NCBI GenBank assembly: GCA_947095585.1
Contig: OX352765.1
Span: 16,862,444-16,926,443, forward strand
Direction: 5' to 3'
From: Nephrocerus scutellatus
Taxonomy: Eukaryota; Arthropoda; Insecta; Diptera; Pipunculidae
Length of the DNA: 64,000 nt
Below, in pieces: positions 22,275 to 33,204 of the stretch. The notes below the pieces were generated by a model. It was given only the letters and a program-made list of their open reading frames with translations. It ran no database searches and was not told the DNA's origin. Numbering within the stretch: position 1 is the stretch's first letter; each line of letters opens with the position of its first letter. Made by a program: the position numbers and the translations under genes.

Positions 22275-25200
22275 GTAAGTTTTGGATAAGAATTTTTTTC
22301 TCGTTTTATTTGTAATAATCAGTCAGAAATTGAAAATTACACTATTTTGTGATTTCTTAAGATTTGATAATTTTATTTAACCCTGTTTTACTGTTTTGCG
22401 TATTGATTTAATCGACCATAAAAATTACGCAAGTTTTTTCAAGGTTTTTCCGTCTAAAACACAAAATTAATTTTTTGTATTCTGTGTAATCGATTTTTCG
22501 TTTTTCTTCCTGTCTTTATGGTTGGATAGCTATTCGAAACAGAAAACTGGGTACATTAATGTCGGGCTCATGTGTACTACGCAGAAGCGTAATGTAAATT
22601 TTTCTTAACCCTAAAATCTATGTCTTTGGCAGCTCCACCTGTTCATCATCCTCATTAGGGTTTTTTTTTTGTCTGATGCAGAACTTGCATCGGATGCACA
22701 ATTTTACATCTTTGGTGTGTTTTTTCCGTACAGAATGTCTCGCTAGTCCGAATCAATTATTGCATTCGGATTAACAAATTGATCGGACTAATATAATAAG
22801 TACAGGACGAGAAAAGGAAGAGTTGGTTATTTAAAGGAAAAAATCCACACATATTTGCTACTTTAAACCAAAAATTGCAATATAAATACATTCGCTTATA
22901 AAAACAAATTCAAATACATATTCGATATGTATGTTCACACAACTTCCACAGTTTTGATCGCGAGATCAGTGATAAGCGATTGTTTTTTCTTTTGTCTACA
23001 ATGCAGTCAAAGCCTTTTCTTTAAGGTTTTCCAAGGGCCAATACATTAGAAGCGGACGCTTTGTTCTCCAATGCTCATTTTGTAGAAACAGCCAATGCTG
23101 TTATTGCATCTTCATGGTATATCTCGATGCCCATGTATTTCCTTTTCATGCGTGCATGCGTGCTGTCCTGAATGTAGTTATATTCCAGCCAGTCGATAAT
23201 TCAATCAATTTAACCATACTATTTCAAATTCGCAATCCAATATTTTAATTGAGAGGCTAATGTTGGAGACGTGGCCACCATGTACTTTGTTTTGCTCCCA
23301 TTTATGTGCAGCCCCAGATTTGGTGGCGCCTGCTCGATCTGGATGAAAGCTTCCTGTACAGCTCTTGGGGTTTCTACCAACGGTGTCGATGTCGTCTGCG
23401 TAAGCCAGTAAATGATATGGACCAATGATGACTAGCGTATGGGGCTATCCTGTCTTTGAAGGATAAAGGATAAAATCTTATACGCGGTACACAACAACGT
23501 TATACCACATAATAAACTTTGTTATTATGTATAGGAGCACATGATGCCTCTTCGCCAGTCTTCTGGCATCGTTTCTTCTTCCAATGCTTGCACTATTAGT
23601 TGATTAATTGCTTGGTGTATTGCGGGACTTCCTGATTTAATCAGCTCCGCTGGGATACTATCTGATCGCGGGGCGGCCTTATTATTTTAGAGCCGATTTA
23701 TCACTCAGTTAACTTCGTCTCTGCTTGATGGCGGCAGCATAGTGTTAGATGGCTATTTAGCCACTCATAAAAGTGCTCTTCCCATCGCTCTAAGATGCCT
23801 TTGAGATCGGCGAACAGATTTCCTCTTTCGCTCTTTGTCTTTGCAGTATGTGCAACGCGGAGTATATTGCGTCATACCGCGGACTCTTTTGTAGAACTTT
23901 CGCGTTAGGTGCCGTCCTTGCTCTCTGTACTGTTCTAGTTCACGGATGAGATTCTTCTCTTAAGCTGCTTTCTTTCGACGGTGAACTGTTTTTTCATATT
24001 TTCTGAGCTCTTTATATTCCTCTTTGCGTGCCCCCGTTCTATGAGATTTACACAAAAACACTTATTACAACAACCCTTGTATTTCAATTCAATTCTCTTA
24101 GGTGGTAGCAATTCTAAACAATGAATGAAGCAAACGCCACGTTTGATAAAGTTACCAGAAACTTCCAATTTTATGGACAGAAAACAGGAAAATTGTGGCC
24201 TTATTCCCTTATTTACAACTAACGATACTTATATGTAATAAGTAATCTTCTAAAACTTGTATGTACAATCTAGGTCTTTCACCAAAACCGGGCAAACCCC
24301 TCTTGACTACATTTTTCACCAGTACATAACGATTTAAACTTACAGGCGGTTACATTTCAATTTCAAATAATCGAATCTTATAGCCTAAAAGTATGCTATT
24401 CAAAAGTGCTTAATTCTAATTCAGTGCCTATTTTTAGTATGCAGTATGTACATTGTTATTTATCTTGGATTCGAATTCTATTATCTGCGCTACTAATTAC
24501 TTTTCGTAACAATGTTGTATTTTTAAATTATCTATATTCTATATTAACTTCGCGTGCCCGTGGCCACGTCGGTCGGTCGGTTTGTATGTCGTGGAATCGC
24601 GATAAATTTTTAACCCAAAGCCCGATTTTATTGAAATTTTGCACATATGTGTATTTCCAGAGACAACACTTTCTATTAAAATTTGGGGCCTCAGGGCCTT
24701 GGGGCCGATTTTCTTCAAATTTTATATACGTGTGTATCTGCGATGGACACCACTTTTTGTACAGATTTTTGGAGACCCAGGGTTCGGGGTCGTCCCTTAT
24801 AAACATTTTATAAAAAAATTAACCCGATTTTCTTTAAATTTTATATACGTGTGTATCTGCGATGGACAATTTTTTAAATATTTTGGTGACACCGGGCACT
24901 ACACAATTTTTTTTAAAGAATTAATCCAACATTACATGAAAATTTTTAATTTTTATGGTTTTTTTTTTTTATTTCTACTTAGGCTACATCTCGGGACCGT
25001 TCTGTCGAAAGGAAGCGTCCGCGGCAAGAGGTAAGCTTACATCAAACGGGAGATTTTCTCTTGTTTACTTTTAGAACAAAAGGAAAAGGTGTAAAAATAA
25101 ATATGTATTTAAAAAACTTATTATTTTTTTTGTTGTGCATAGTTATTATATTTGTAACGAAATTATTTTATTATGTTTTAAATAGAAAATTATATAAAAA

Positions 25201-28200
25201 GAGCGAAATCAGCAAACTATATGCAAAATTAATGCAAATTGCGATCACAGAGCGGACTCCTAGAGTAGCAGTATAGCAATTCGCAGTAAGCACACAAACG
25301 CACACATGCACACACGCGAGCGTAATCACATTATGCACGACGATCACGTCTATTGATTTAAAGCGAAATAAGAACGCACCAACGTGTGTGGTGTGTGCAG
25401 TGCAGCAATGTTAATGTTATGAAAAATGTTAAAAGTTCTATATTCTATAGGAATAAGTCCAAATGTTGTTAAAATGCATAAAACATAAATTTGTTAGTTT
25501 TTGTCAATTCGTTTCACATTGTTTGCTCCTTGAAATGTATTTATAAAATATGTAAGTGGCACACTGCTGCCTGACGAGAAAACGAACTCTGCTGCATGCT
25601 GCTGGAGCGAAAAGCGCCCAAAAGTATAAAAGTAAGGCAGATTAAAAAAAAAAAAACAGAATGAGAGAGAGAGAGAGAAATGCGAGGATGAGACAAACGT
25701 GACCGAATCAGACGCGCTATATATTTGTAGATGATATTGATTTTTGATTAACATTTCAAACAACCACAGAAACCGCCAACCTCTTCGCTTCTATTTTGTC
25801 CTAATAGGAAGAATGATTGTTCTTCGATATATTATCAAGATGCAAATTTCATTTGCGAATTGATTCGAGTAATGAGTTGTTGTTGCGCTACAGGCGATAA
25901 GCATGACGAATCTATAAAGTAAATAAATATACAATCAAATTAAGCGTTCCAAATAGAACAACAAATACAAAACACCCTATATCGACGCCTTTTGTTATAT
26001 CTTTACAAAGCAAAACAAAAAACAAACAAACAAAAAACAAAACTTTTCCTCCCCTTTGCCACACACAGGATTCAAGAATTAATTCCACTTATTCATCGTC
26101 ATCGTCGACACCGGCCGCATATCGCCGAGCCAATGACACATCAGCAAGTCGCACCAATCGTGGTGGTTCACCGCCAACGTCGACTTCCTATCATCGTGGT
26201 AGCCATTCGACTGTGAACTCATATCGTGGACGGCGAGACGGATCCGCTGGCAGGCGTCACATCACCGGCAATGATTCAATGGGCCCACCGAGAAGGCCAA
26301 TTCGAAGCAGCCACATAGTGCGGCCACGAGGCGGAATCACTATATCGCGCGGCGGAATGCGAGGATCAACTTCAATGCGCGGAGGAGGCGTACGTATTAT
26401 TCGCAAAGAATCGACAGATCTTAGAATAATGCGCAAGAAATTAATGTTTGCACAGCAAAAAGATCGTGCACGAGTTCTTAAGATCGCCCAGCTAACGAGG
26501 TAGGAAAACCAAAATAATCATAGTAAAAAAAACTCTTAATATAGAAAATAAAACATATAATTGTGTTGTAAAGTAGAATCATTGCTTTGCGCAGAATAGA
26601 AAAGCGACGACAACAAAAACACATTGTTGTTGGTGGGTGCGCGATGCTGCGGCTAGTAGCTAGCTAGCTATGCTGCAGAATTGAGAAAGTCGAGACATCG
26701 AACTATTATATAGATCGACGGCAAAAAAGACAAATGTTGTAAAAAGAAATCGAGAACTGGAAGACGACACCCCACACCCCATTCAATGAAGATAGCAAAG
26801 GGGATGTCGCCTTGACGGGATTCACTTTGACCCACTTTCAAGAAACACCATCATCTTGACTTAATTCGAATTAAATTTCTCCCTTTTGGGTGGGTGGCAG
26901 CGGCGAAAACAGTTGGTTAGGCATTGATGCAAACAACCACCACCACCACAGTTCTATTTTTGTAATAAGCCTATTGCTTCTCAAATTTTTCAAATGTTTC
27001 CCCCACTTTTTTTAAGGTGCAATGAATGCATTATATATATTATATATGGTGTTGTGAGTGTTTCTTTTTCCATTCCAAATGCCGCAAAGGAGATTTTCCT
27101 TCTGAGGCAGAATACAAATTATATGATAATAACAAGTAATCGAATAGCAACGACGAACGAACCAACAAATCGAAAGAAAGAGCAGAATTTTTGATCAACC
27201 TTGTTGTTGGTGTTGTCGTTGCAGCACCACCACCACATTTCGTTAAGCTACTACTACCAGTAATATTACTGCTCCTGCTAAAATTAGTTCTACTACTACT
27301 ATTATAGTATCACCACAACCACCACTACCACTACCAATATTGTTTTTGCTTATATACTATTCATTTTGGTGTAATTATTGTTGTTAATCACCTAGTTCAT
27401 TGCGTAGGCGTAAGATTTCACGCCCTTCAAGTAGCCCATCGCCCCAACGGAGTACAAGATCACGTGGCGGCGGTGGTGGCGATGACAAGAAAGCATCAGA
27501 CGACGAGGAGGACGACTCAGATGACGCAAACGAATCGAAGAGCGAAGAGAAAAAGAAATCCTCCAAGAAACGCAAGAGAAGTACCGGTGATAAGTCAGAT
27601 GATAACGATGACAATGTTGATGACGATGATGATAATGATGACGACGATGATGATGAGGACGACGACGATGAAAAGGAATCTTGTGACGAAGAAGTTAAAG
27701 AGAAATCATCCAAGGAAAAGGTGACTTCAAGCAAAAAGGGTGAGGGATCATCATCTGCAGACGCAGATGGTGGTAAAACAGGTGATGAAGATGCAGCAGT
27801 TGAAGGCGGCGCCACCAAGAAAGAAGGTAAGAAAACTGATGATAGTGATCACGAAAAAGAGGGCGGTGCTACCACCGAAGAAAAGAAGGGTTCTTCGGCT
27901 AAGAAAGTTAAACGCGATAAAAGCAGCAAGGATAAGAGGGATCGAAGAGGTGGGGATCGTGACGATGAGGAATCCCCCAGGAAGAAGGACAAACGGGAAT
28001 ATCGATCACGACATGACAGCAGCCCCCGGAAGTATAACAACAGGTTCATCAAGTTGACATGTCCCCATTGTCATTCGAAATATGTCACATTCAAGGTAAG
28101 TTTTTTTTTTGTTGTTGTCGTTGTATATGTGGCTTTCGTTTGATTTTCCTCCCCCCTCTATTAAGCGAGTTTTTTTGTACTCGTTTTAGGCAGGAAACGA

Positions 28201-30803
28201 ACAGAAATTTACACTCGCTAGTTTTGTATGTATTTGTGTCGAAATGGTTGCAGAAATCCGATTGATATATGCTATGTAAAGGGGTTTTCAATAAGAACAA
28301 CAATTTTTCAATAGATGAATTATTTAACCAGCTCAACTCAGTTGTATGGCATGTGGCACCATCTTGTTGGAACCACATTTTTTTTTTCTTTAAAGAATAC
28401 CCTTGCCCCATGCAAGCTAAAAGATCTATTGTGTCAAAGTCTGTATTTACCACCTACCTAGTGAATGGGATAGTATGTCCCTAATGGCAGAGTTTCTCAA
28501 CTCCGCTGTCGAGAATATTTCCATATGAAAAATGCGTCTCATTACTCAAATCAAAGCTGGGCATTCGCAGAGAATATGCTCGGGTGATTCATTATCTACT
28601 GAGAAGAACTTACATTCTGTCTCTGGTCACACACCAATTTTGTTAAGGTGATACCGCAAGTCACAGTGGCCTGTTAGAAAACTCATCAGTTTCCTAATGC
28701 TATCCCTATTTCGATTAAGGAGTCCCTTATAGGAAAAGAGCCTGATAAATTGTTTGGATTGCCTCAGTCCTGGGAAGTTATCGCAGTGGACCAGACGGAG
28801 TTTGTGTTCCCAAGAATTTATCAGTGCAACCCAGTTGACACCACAGTAAGGTTCGGGTCCTATGAATGCAGATTTCGAACCAGCGCCAGCAAGTTCATCT
28901 GCAGATCCGTTGCCTGCGATTCCCTGATGAAGCACCCAACCGAGTTTAACTCTGTTGTCTCTGGCAAGAGATTGCAGTACATCGTAGCAGTTTTTGACTG
29001 ATAACGAGTCCATTAAGTTAGACGCTTAGCTTAGTCGAGTGCGGCAATCTAACAAGCACGTTAAGCACTTTTCAGCAAGTAATGTACGCTATTTTCAAAA
29101 TCAGCTGAACAAAACGGGTGTAATTTTGTGACGACGTTCAGTGCACTATTTTTTGCAATCAGGTATCAAATGAAAGCCACTTTATTCTTCTACTCCATGA
29201 CATTCATTGAATCATGTTCAACACAATATTAATATTTTTTGATTTGGTTTCATAGGAATATCAAAATCATCTTTATTCGCGGACGCATAAGTTGGCGATG
29301 CGCACAATCGCATTGCAACAAAAGGCTCATTTGCAGCGACTTCGCCACAAGCAGCGTAACGCTCAGCGTGAGATTGAAGAGAAATCCAAGGACGATTGTG
29401 ATGACTTGAAGCCGAAATTCTGTCTGCTGTGTCGCTTGAATTATCGCCAGCCAAAGGCAAAGCATCAACTGTCTGAGCATCACAAGACTATGAAGAAGTT
29501 CCTGATGCCGTATTGTGGCCCCTGTCATTTGGCATTCAAAAGTCCAATGCTGTACGAGGCACATCGTTGTTCATTGGAACATATTAAGGTGAGTAGTGTA
29601 GTTCTGGTTTTCTTTCACGACATATTCTAAATATTGGCGTTATAGTGCAAGGCCCGCAACAACGAGTCTGACAGTGAAGCCAGCGGCAATGAGATGCGTG
29701 AAATCGATTTAAAGAAATTCATGACTGTCGATTCTGTCGGTGAGATCGATGAGATTCCAGAGGATGCAGAAGAATCGGACAATGTCAATATGGATGGTGT
29801 TGACGAGGACGACGAAGATGGCAAGGAGCGGCTACCAGTTGGTGGTCAATTTGTTAAGAAAGTTGAAGCGCTCTTTTGCGAACTGTGTCGATCGTATACA
29901 CCGTTCAGTGGCACTGAAGAGGCTTGCACCAGGAAGCATTGCTTAACTCGCGGCCACTTGAAGGCGTTTATTCGTCGCAAGGATGATGAAGAAGATGCTG
30001 AGGTTAAAGAGGAAAGCGTTAACGAGGCTGGTGTTAATAGTGATGCTGCAAAGAAAAAAGACGACGAACCCACAGCAGCAGATGCTGCAGCAGCTGAAAA
30101 AGATGTTGAGGATGAAGCTGCTGCACCTGAGGCCCCAGCTGGCGCCGTTGCTGGTGATGATAATGAAGATCACGGAGAAGATAAACTTTGGGAGGATGTC
30201 GACAAGGATTTGGGAGATCTATTGCGTGAAGTTGGCCCCGAAGGTCGTGATGAGGATGATGACGAGGAGGAGGATGAATCTGTTTTAAACATTGACATTG
30301 AGAGGTGAGCAATGGTTTGAATAGCTAGGGTAACATTTTAATTAACAAGAAAATTATTGTCCAGCGAGAAATCTAAATCAAAGGAAGTAACCGTAAATGG
30401 CAAAAAGGAAGAATCAACAACTGAGAAAGCTAAGGAGAAAGCTAAAGAGGATGAAGTCGCAACGACACCAGCAGCTGATCAACAAGCTACTACTACTGAG
30501 GCATCTAACGCCGTGGTATCAGCAAAAACAAAGCAAACTAAGAAGGAAAAAGTATCATCCGCTACAACAAAGCAGGCTGCTCCATCTCCAGTTAAAACGA
30601 CAGCTGCAACTCCAGCAAAGTCGGCTGCTAATGCTACAGCAAAGACGCCTGCAGCTAAGACAACAAAAATCACTACAAAGGCATCTAAGACACCAGCAAC
30701 TAAAACTACAAAAACGACAGTGTCAAAGGCAGCCGCCGCTGCTAAAGCTGCCAAGTTAGAGGAGAAGGAAAAGTCCACCGAAGAAAAAGCAATCGAGGAA
30801 TGA
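22023..30803 (+). CDS. Pep: Pep-like nuclear zinc finger protein (zinc finger protein on ecdysone puffs), 7 exons, 949 aa
   Basis: Joined exons 22023-22274, 24983-25030, 26069-26499, 27408-28095, 29256-29588, 29646-30304 and 30365-30803 give 950 codons, all junctions in phase with GT-AG borders. Residues 1-100 are Arg/Gly/Tyr/Ser-rich (RGG type, RNA binding). Residues 200-243 are basic. Residues 260-450 are Lys/Asp/Glu/Ser-rich with a pure D/N run. Four C2H2-like fingers follow: C462-C465-H478-H484, C529-C532-H543-H549, C560-C563-H576-H582 and C662-C665-H682-H688, with acidic linkers. Residues 805-949 are Lys/Ala/Thr-rich, like histone H1 tails. Fly Pep, an hnRNP-complex protein on active ecdysone puffs, has this layout; the protein here is longer than the about 716 residues I recall for Drosophila. 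Other zinc-finger RNA-binding families (AKAP95/ZNF326-like) are the alternative. Confidence 0.85.
23215..24030 (-). mobile_element. RTE-like fragment (family B, copy 3) in Pep intron 1
   Basis: Minus-strand frames give VQEAFIQIEQAPPNLGLHIN and SKTKYMVATSP (RT thumb/connection) near 23260-23380. Upstream is the linker of the same family with FTVERKQLKR near 23960-23990. The 3' end is missing. Antisense to the host gene, with many disruptions. Confidence 0.78.
24535..24973 (+). repeat. Dispersed repeat Y copy with three internal units, adjacent to Pep exon 2
   Basis: It starts tatattaacttcgcgtgccc (24538) and carries three related units beginning (g/c)ccgatttt at about 24622, 24702 and 24822, with gcacatatgtgtatttcc / atacgtgtgtatctgcgatg cores. 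It ends with catgaaaatttttaattttt then atggttttttttttt, 10-20 bp before the exon 2 acceptor. The ends match copies at 4353-4388 and 53812-53850. Confidence 0.7.
24983..25030 (+). CDS. Pep: Pep-like gene, 48-bp exon 2
   Basis: Sixteen codons, ATSRDRSVERKRPRQE, flanked by ttctacttag and gtaagc, phase 0 at both ends. The basic/Arg-rich content fits the neighbouring exons. Because both phases are 0 it can be skipped without a frameshift, so it could be an alternative cassette. Confidence 0.72.
25031..26068 (+). other. Pep-like gene intron 2
   Basis: 1.04 kb between gtaagc and acacacag. It includes CA-rich and GA-rich microsatellites (25290-25330, 25660-25685). No transposon protein was recognised. 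Confidence 0.65.
26069..26499 (+). CDS. Pep: Pep-like gene, exon 3
   Basis: Starts DSRINSTYSSSSSTPAAYRR and ends ...KDRARVLKIAQLTR, with the last Arg codon split (AG|G). Ser/Arg/Gly-rich with RGG-like repeats (RGGITISRGGMRG), consistent with RNA binding. The acceptor is cacacag; the donor is gaggtagg, a weak GTAGGA-type site. Confidence 0.82.
26500..27407 (+). other. Pep-like gene intron 3
   Basis: 908 bp, GT-AG in phase. Contains a short tagctagctagct run near 26657 and CTA/CCA trinucleotide patches (27230-27330). No transposon protein seen. Confidence 0.6.
27408..28095 (+). CDS. Pep: Pep-like gene, exon 4 (acidic/basic region and first half of zinc finger 1)
   Basis: Completes the split Arg codon, then RKISRPSSSPSPQRSTRSRG and a long D/E/K/S low-complexity region. 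At about 27595-27675 an imperfect GAT/GAC microsatellite encodes an Asp/Asn run. It ends FIKLTCPHCHSKYVTFK|gtaagt, so the two cysteines of finger 1 are here and its two histidines are in the next exon. Confidence 0.88.
28330..28390 (-). pseudogene. Mariner (DD41D-like) transposase scrap
   Basis: The minus strand encodes MWFQQDGATCHTTEL (28334-28378), the same second-aspartate box as residues 247-261 of the intact mariner (MWFQQDGATCHTARE). Nothing else of the transposase is present, so this is a very short relic. Confidence 0.65.
28420..29020 (-). mobile_element. Non-LTR element with RNase H domain, 3' part (copy K1)
   Basis: An open stretch of 128 codons (29013-28627) starts MDSLSVKNCYDVLQSLARDN and contains GWVLHQGIAGNGSADELAGA, the C-terminal RNase H motif (HxGIxGNxxADxLA), then GPEPYCGV and LMSFLTGHCDLRYHLNKIGV. 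A zinc-knuckle-like tail follows. This is typical of I/R1/LOA-type non-LTR elements. Embedded antisense in Pep intron 4. Confidence 0.82.
29256..29588 (+). CDS. Pep: Pep-like gene, exon 5 (zinc fingers 1-3)
   Basis: Starts EYQNHLYSRTHK, giving the two histidines of finger 1. Finger 2 is FCLLC...KHQLSEHH and finger 3 is YCGPCHLAF...AHRCSLEH. Ends EHIK|gtgagt. 111 codons, phase 0 at both ends. Confidence 0.88.
29646..30304 (+). CDS. Pep: Pep-like gene, exon 6 (zinc finger 4, acidic region)
   Basis: Starts CKARNNESDSEASGNEM after a 57-bp intron. Finger 4 is FCELCRSYTPF with the histidines in KHCLTRGHL, a longer 16-residue loop between the pairs. Asp/Glu- and Ala-rich thereafter. The donor ag|gtgagc splits a Ser codon. 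Confidence 0.87.
30365..30803 (+). CDS. Pep: Pep-like gene, last exon (Lys/Ala/Thr-rich tail)
   Basis: Completes the Ser codon after a 60-bp intron, then EKSKSKEVTVNGKKEESTTE and repeated KTxAxK/TTK motifs like a histone H1 tail, ending EEKAIEE with TGA at 30801-30803. Confidence 0.85.
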
Positions 30804-30904
30804 AATCAAACTCGAAAGAAATCGAATAATTTTCATATTCTTATTACAAGCGTTGTATTAAGCTTTTATTAGTAATTAATCATAGTAACTATCTATAATT
30901 ACTA

Positions 30905-30910
30905 AATAAA
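30905..30910 (+). terminator. Probable polyadenylation signal of the Pep-like gene
   Basis: AATAAA about 100 bp after the stop codon. Further AATAAA repeats lie at 30980-30993. The short 3' UTR is AT-rich. The cleavage site is not determined. Confidence 0.5.
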
Positions 30911-31469
30911 TATTTTAGGACAACCGAGATTTTCAGATTCTTCGAGCATAAAATTATATCGCTGTGGATAAACCTTAATACATAAATAAATAAATGAAGA
31001 TAAAAGGAAAAACATGAAAATTTTTATTGCAAAAGTATGCGAATCAATTTGTGGATCGTGGTAATTTCTTGCATACACAGCACGTTCCCTCTTATACAAA
31101 AACGCAATTTGAAAGCATGCTAATTCAAAGAAGCGGAAAATGTAACATTAATGGCACTTCCGCTCTTAGCGCATAAAAATCCATATTACTCAATATTTTC
31201 CTAACTAATCACGGCGCCAGAAAATTTATTCCAAATATTGTTTTGTCAAAGGCAAGCGAAAGTGATTGCCACAGTTTCTTGTCAGCATATCCGCACTGAC
31301 CGCTGGCAAAATGCCATGAGTGTGTAGCGCAGGTATGCAAGATGCTCAATGTCAGTCACTGATAGAAGGAAGAAAATTACTTCAATAGCTGGGATGTCAA
31401 ACTCAATCTTAAGTGCCAAAATTTTTCTGAATATTTAAAATGTGTTACATATATAAATAATGATTTATT
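30911..31469. other. Intergenic, nothing recognised
   Basis: AT-rich sequence between the Pep-like gene and the next transposon. No open frame of note. Confidence 0.5.
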
Positions 31470-32030
31470 CTATAGTGATAACTCTAATACCCTTGAGTTG
31501 TTTCTTACCTCTTATCCTAATAAATACACTTTCAGTGTATCATCACCTCTAGGCTCTTCAGACCATTGTGTAGTATCAACTAATTTCTCGTTGTTGACCA
31601 CACAGCTAAAGAGAAAACTCCAAAAAGGAAAGTAAGGCTACACGAGAAAGCTGACTGGCTGGGATAGCGTAACAATTTCGTTAGGAGTATTAACTGGCCG
31701 CTTTATGCCAATATTAGTGTGGATGCAATTTCTAATACGATCACTAACATAATTAACAAGGATATGAGATAATTTGTCCCTTCCAGGACAAACCGCAAGA
31801 ATATTATTGGTGAGATTTAAGCTGCAAAGATTGCAATGTCTAGACGAGTCAAATTTGACTTTGACCAGAAACAGACAAAAATATACTTCAGTGTCCCAAA
31901 GGAAGCAAGAATTGCAGGTCATTCATGAAACGAAGTAAAAATACTGTCTCCCAATGACATTCCAACTGTCAGCTGTACAGACAAATCCAATCTGCTTGTT
32001 TCACATTTCGCAGAAAGTTCTATGCTACTA
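31470..32030 (+). mobile_element. Jockey/CR1-like non-LTR (copy J4), endonuclease end and linker
   Basis: Reads LELFLTSYPNKYTFSVSS and SPLGSSDHCVVSTNFSLL (31490-31600, the SDH box of an apurinic-type endonuclease), followed by the linker to the RT with frameshifts. It is interrupted at 32030 by a mariner and resumes at 32857 in the same orientation. Confidence 0.75.
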
Positions 32031-32856
32031 AGGGATGATCAGATTGGAGGTACTTTTTCCAATAGGATTTTTCGACATGTCACGCGTGGCTACTCTCAAA
32101 CTAAATACATAATTTCATTCAGTATTCATTGACATTTCATCAAGGAAAGACTAACGCCTCAGCAACGTTTACAAATCGTACAATTGTATTACGAAAATCG
32201 ACGCTCTGTGATAAGTGTTCATCGCGCGCTCAGGCCAACTTATGGCGTACATAATCGTCCTACCGAACGCACTGTTCGGCATACCATCGGCAAACTTGAG
32301 AATAATTTTACATAATTGGATGATACTCGACCGATTAGACCACGTACAGCCCGAAATGAAGAGAATATTGCCGCTGTAAATGAGAGTTTTGCCGAAAACT
32401 CTGAAGAATCGATTCGGAGATTCTCAACAACTTGGCCTATCTTACTACTACTTGGGCGATTTTACGCAGAGATCTTGGTTTGAGCGTATAAAATACAACC
32501 AGTTCAAGAATTGAAGCCGTCCGACCTTCCAAAACGTTATACTTTCAGTCGTTGGGCTCTTGAAAAACTCGCCGAAGCCCGTGACAATGGATTTACTGCG
32601 TCCTCGTTTCGGTGAGCAATTGGTCTCTCGTTTCGGAACGGTGGATTTGCCAGCAAGATCGTGTGATATCACACCTTTGGACTTTTTTTGTGGTGGTATG
32701 TAAAGTCTAAATGTTTTGTGGATAAACCAGCTACGATTGAGGCATTGGAAGCCAACATGGCTATAAACAAAAGTAATAAAGATTGCCCAATCAATATGAA
32801 TTTATGTTATTTTATTTCAATTTAAAATCGGATACCTCTAAATTGATCACCCATTA
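32029..32856 (+). mobile_element. Internally deleted second DD41D-like mariner, with TIRs and TA duplication
   Basis: An 824-bp element (32031-32854) between TA dinucleotides at 32029-32030 and 32855-32856. The left end agggatgatcagattggagg matches the inverted right end atgggtgatcaatttagagg imperfectly. The ends differ from those of the 18.66 kb mariner, so it is a separate lineage. It sits inside a Jockey-like element whose halves flank it. Confidence 0.85.
32150..32770 (+). pseudogene. Mariner transposase pseudogene (rosa-like)
   Basis: N-terminal part RLTPQQRLQIVQLYYENRRS and ALRPTYGVHNRPTERTVRH (32152-32300) aligns with residues 3-45 of the intact transposase. A stop follows FT near 32312, then RPRTARNEENIAAV. 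Most of the catalytic core is deleted. Near 32640-32690 VDLPARSCDITPLDFF (the third-aspartate region) reappears. The first two catalytic aspartates are gone. Non-functional. Confidence 0.88.
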
Positions 32857-33185
32857 GATAGCGCGTTGTCGTTGCCTGTACTTTCTAGAATCGAATCCTC
32901 TATGGAACTGATTTACTTTCATACTCGTCAAGTAGCTAGAGTATTAAGTCATCTTATCTCAATATTCATAAATCTGCTGGGCCTACTAGTATTCCAGGCT
33001 GTTCATAAAAAGCCGAAACGCAATCCCATTGCACTAACATCTATACTTTCTTATGAAAACTCCGATCATTCGTAAGCTTACGCAATACCTTAAATCACGT
33101 GAAATCCGTAGGGGCCGTACGGCAGTACGGTTTTCGTAGGCTACGTTCTACATGTAACCTGATGGCTTATCTCAATGAAAAGTAG
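32857..33185 (+). mobile_element. Jockey/CR1-like non-LTR (copy J4), RT start
   Basis: Continuation of the element at 31470-32030. Frames include LESNPLWN and ARVLSHL (matching 99-180 of copy J1), then KSRNAIPLH and, after a deletion, TQYLKSREIRRGRTAVRF, equivalent to the RT segment before the palm. Many stops. Confidence 0.65.
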
Positions 33186-33204
33186 AACAAAATGACCTGT
33201 GGCT

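Larger units (their letters stand above)
22275..24982 (+). other. Pep-like gene intron 1 (2.7 kb) loaded with transposon debris
   Basis: GTAAGT...TTAG borders. It contains an antisense RTE fragment (23215-24030) and a dispersed repeat Y copy (24535-24973) that runs up to the splice acceptor. The rest has no recognisable content. Confidence 0.75.
28096..29255 (+). other. Pep-like gene intron 4 with two transposon fragments
   Basis: 1.16 kb, gtaagt...catag, interrupting the coding sequence inside zinc finger 1. It holds an antisense DD41D mariner scrap (28330-28390) and an antisense RNase H-type non-LTR fragment (28420-29020). Confidence 0.8.

Noticed and set aside
27384..27818. Minus-strand Ser/Asp-rich reading frame
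   Set aside because: It is the antisense shadow of the acidic coding exon 4 of the Pep-like gene (GAT/GAC repeats read as Ser-rich).
30479..30778. Minus-strand Val/Ala-rich hydrophobic frame
   Set aside because: Antisense shadow of the Lys/Ala/Thr-rich last exon of the Pep-like gene.
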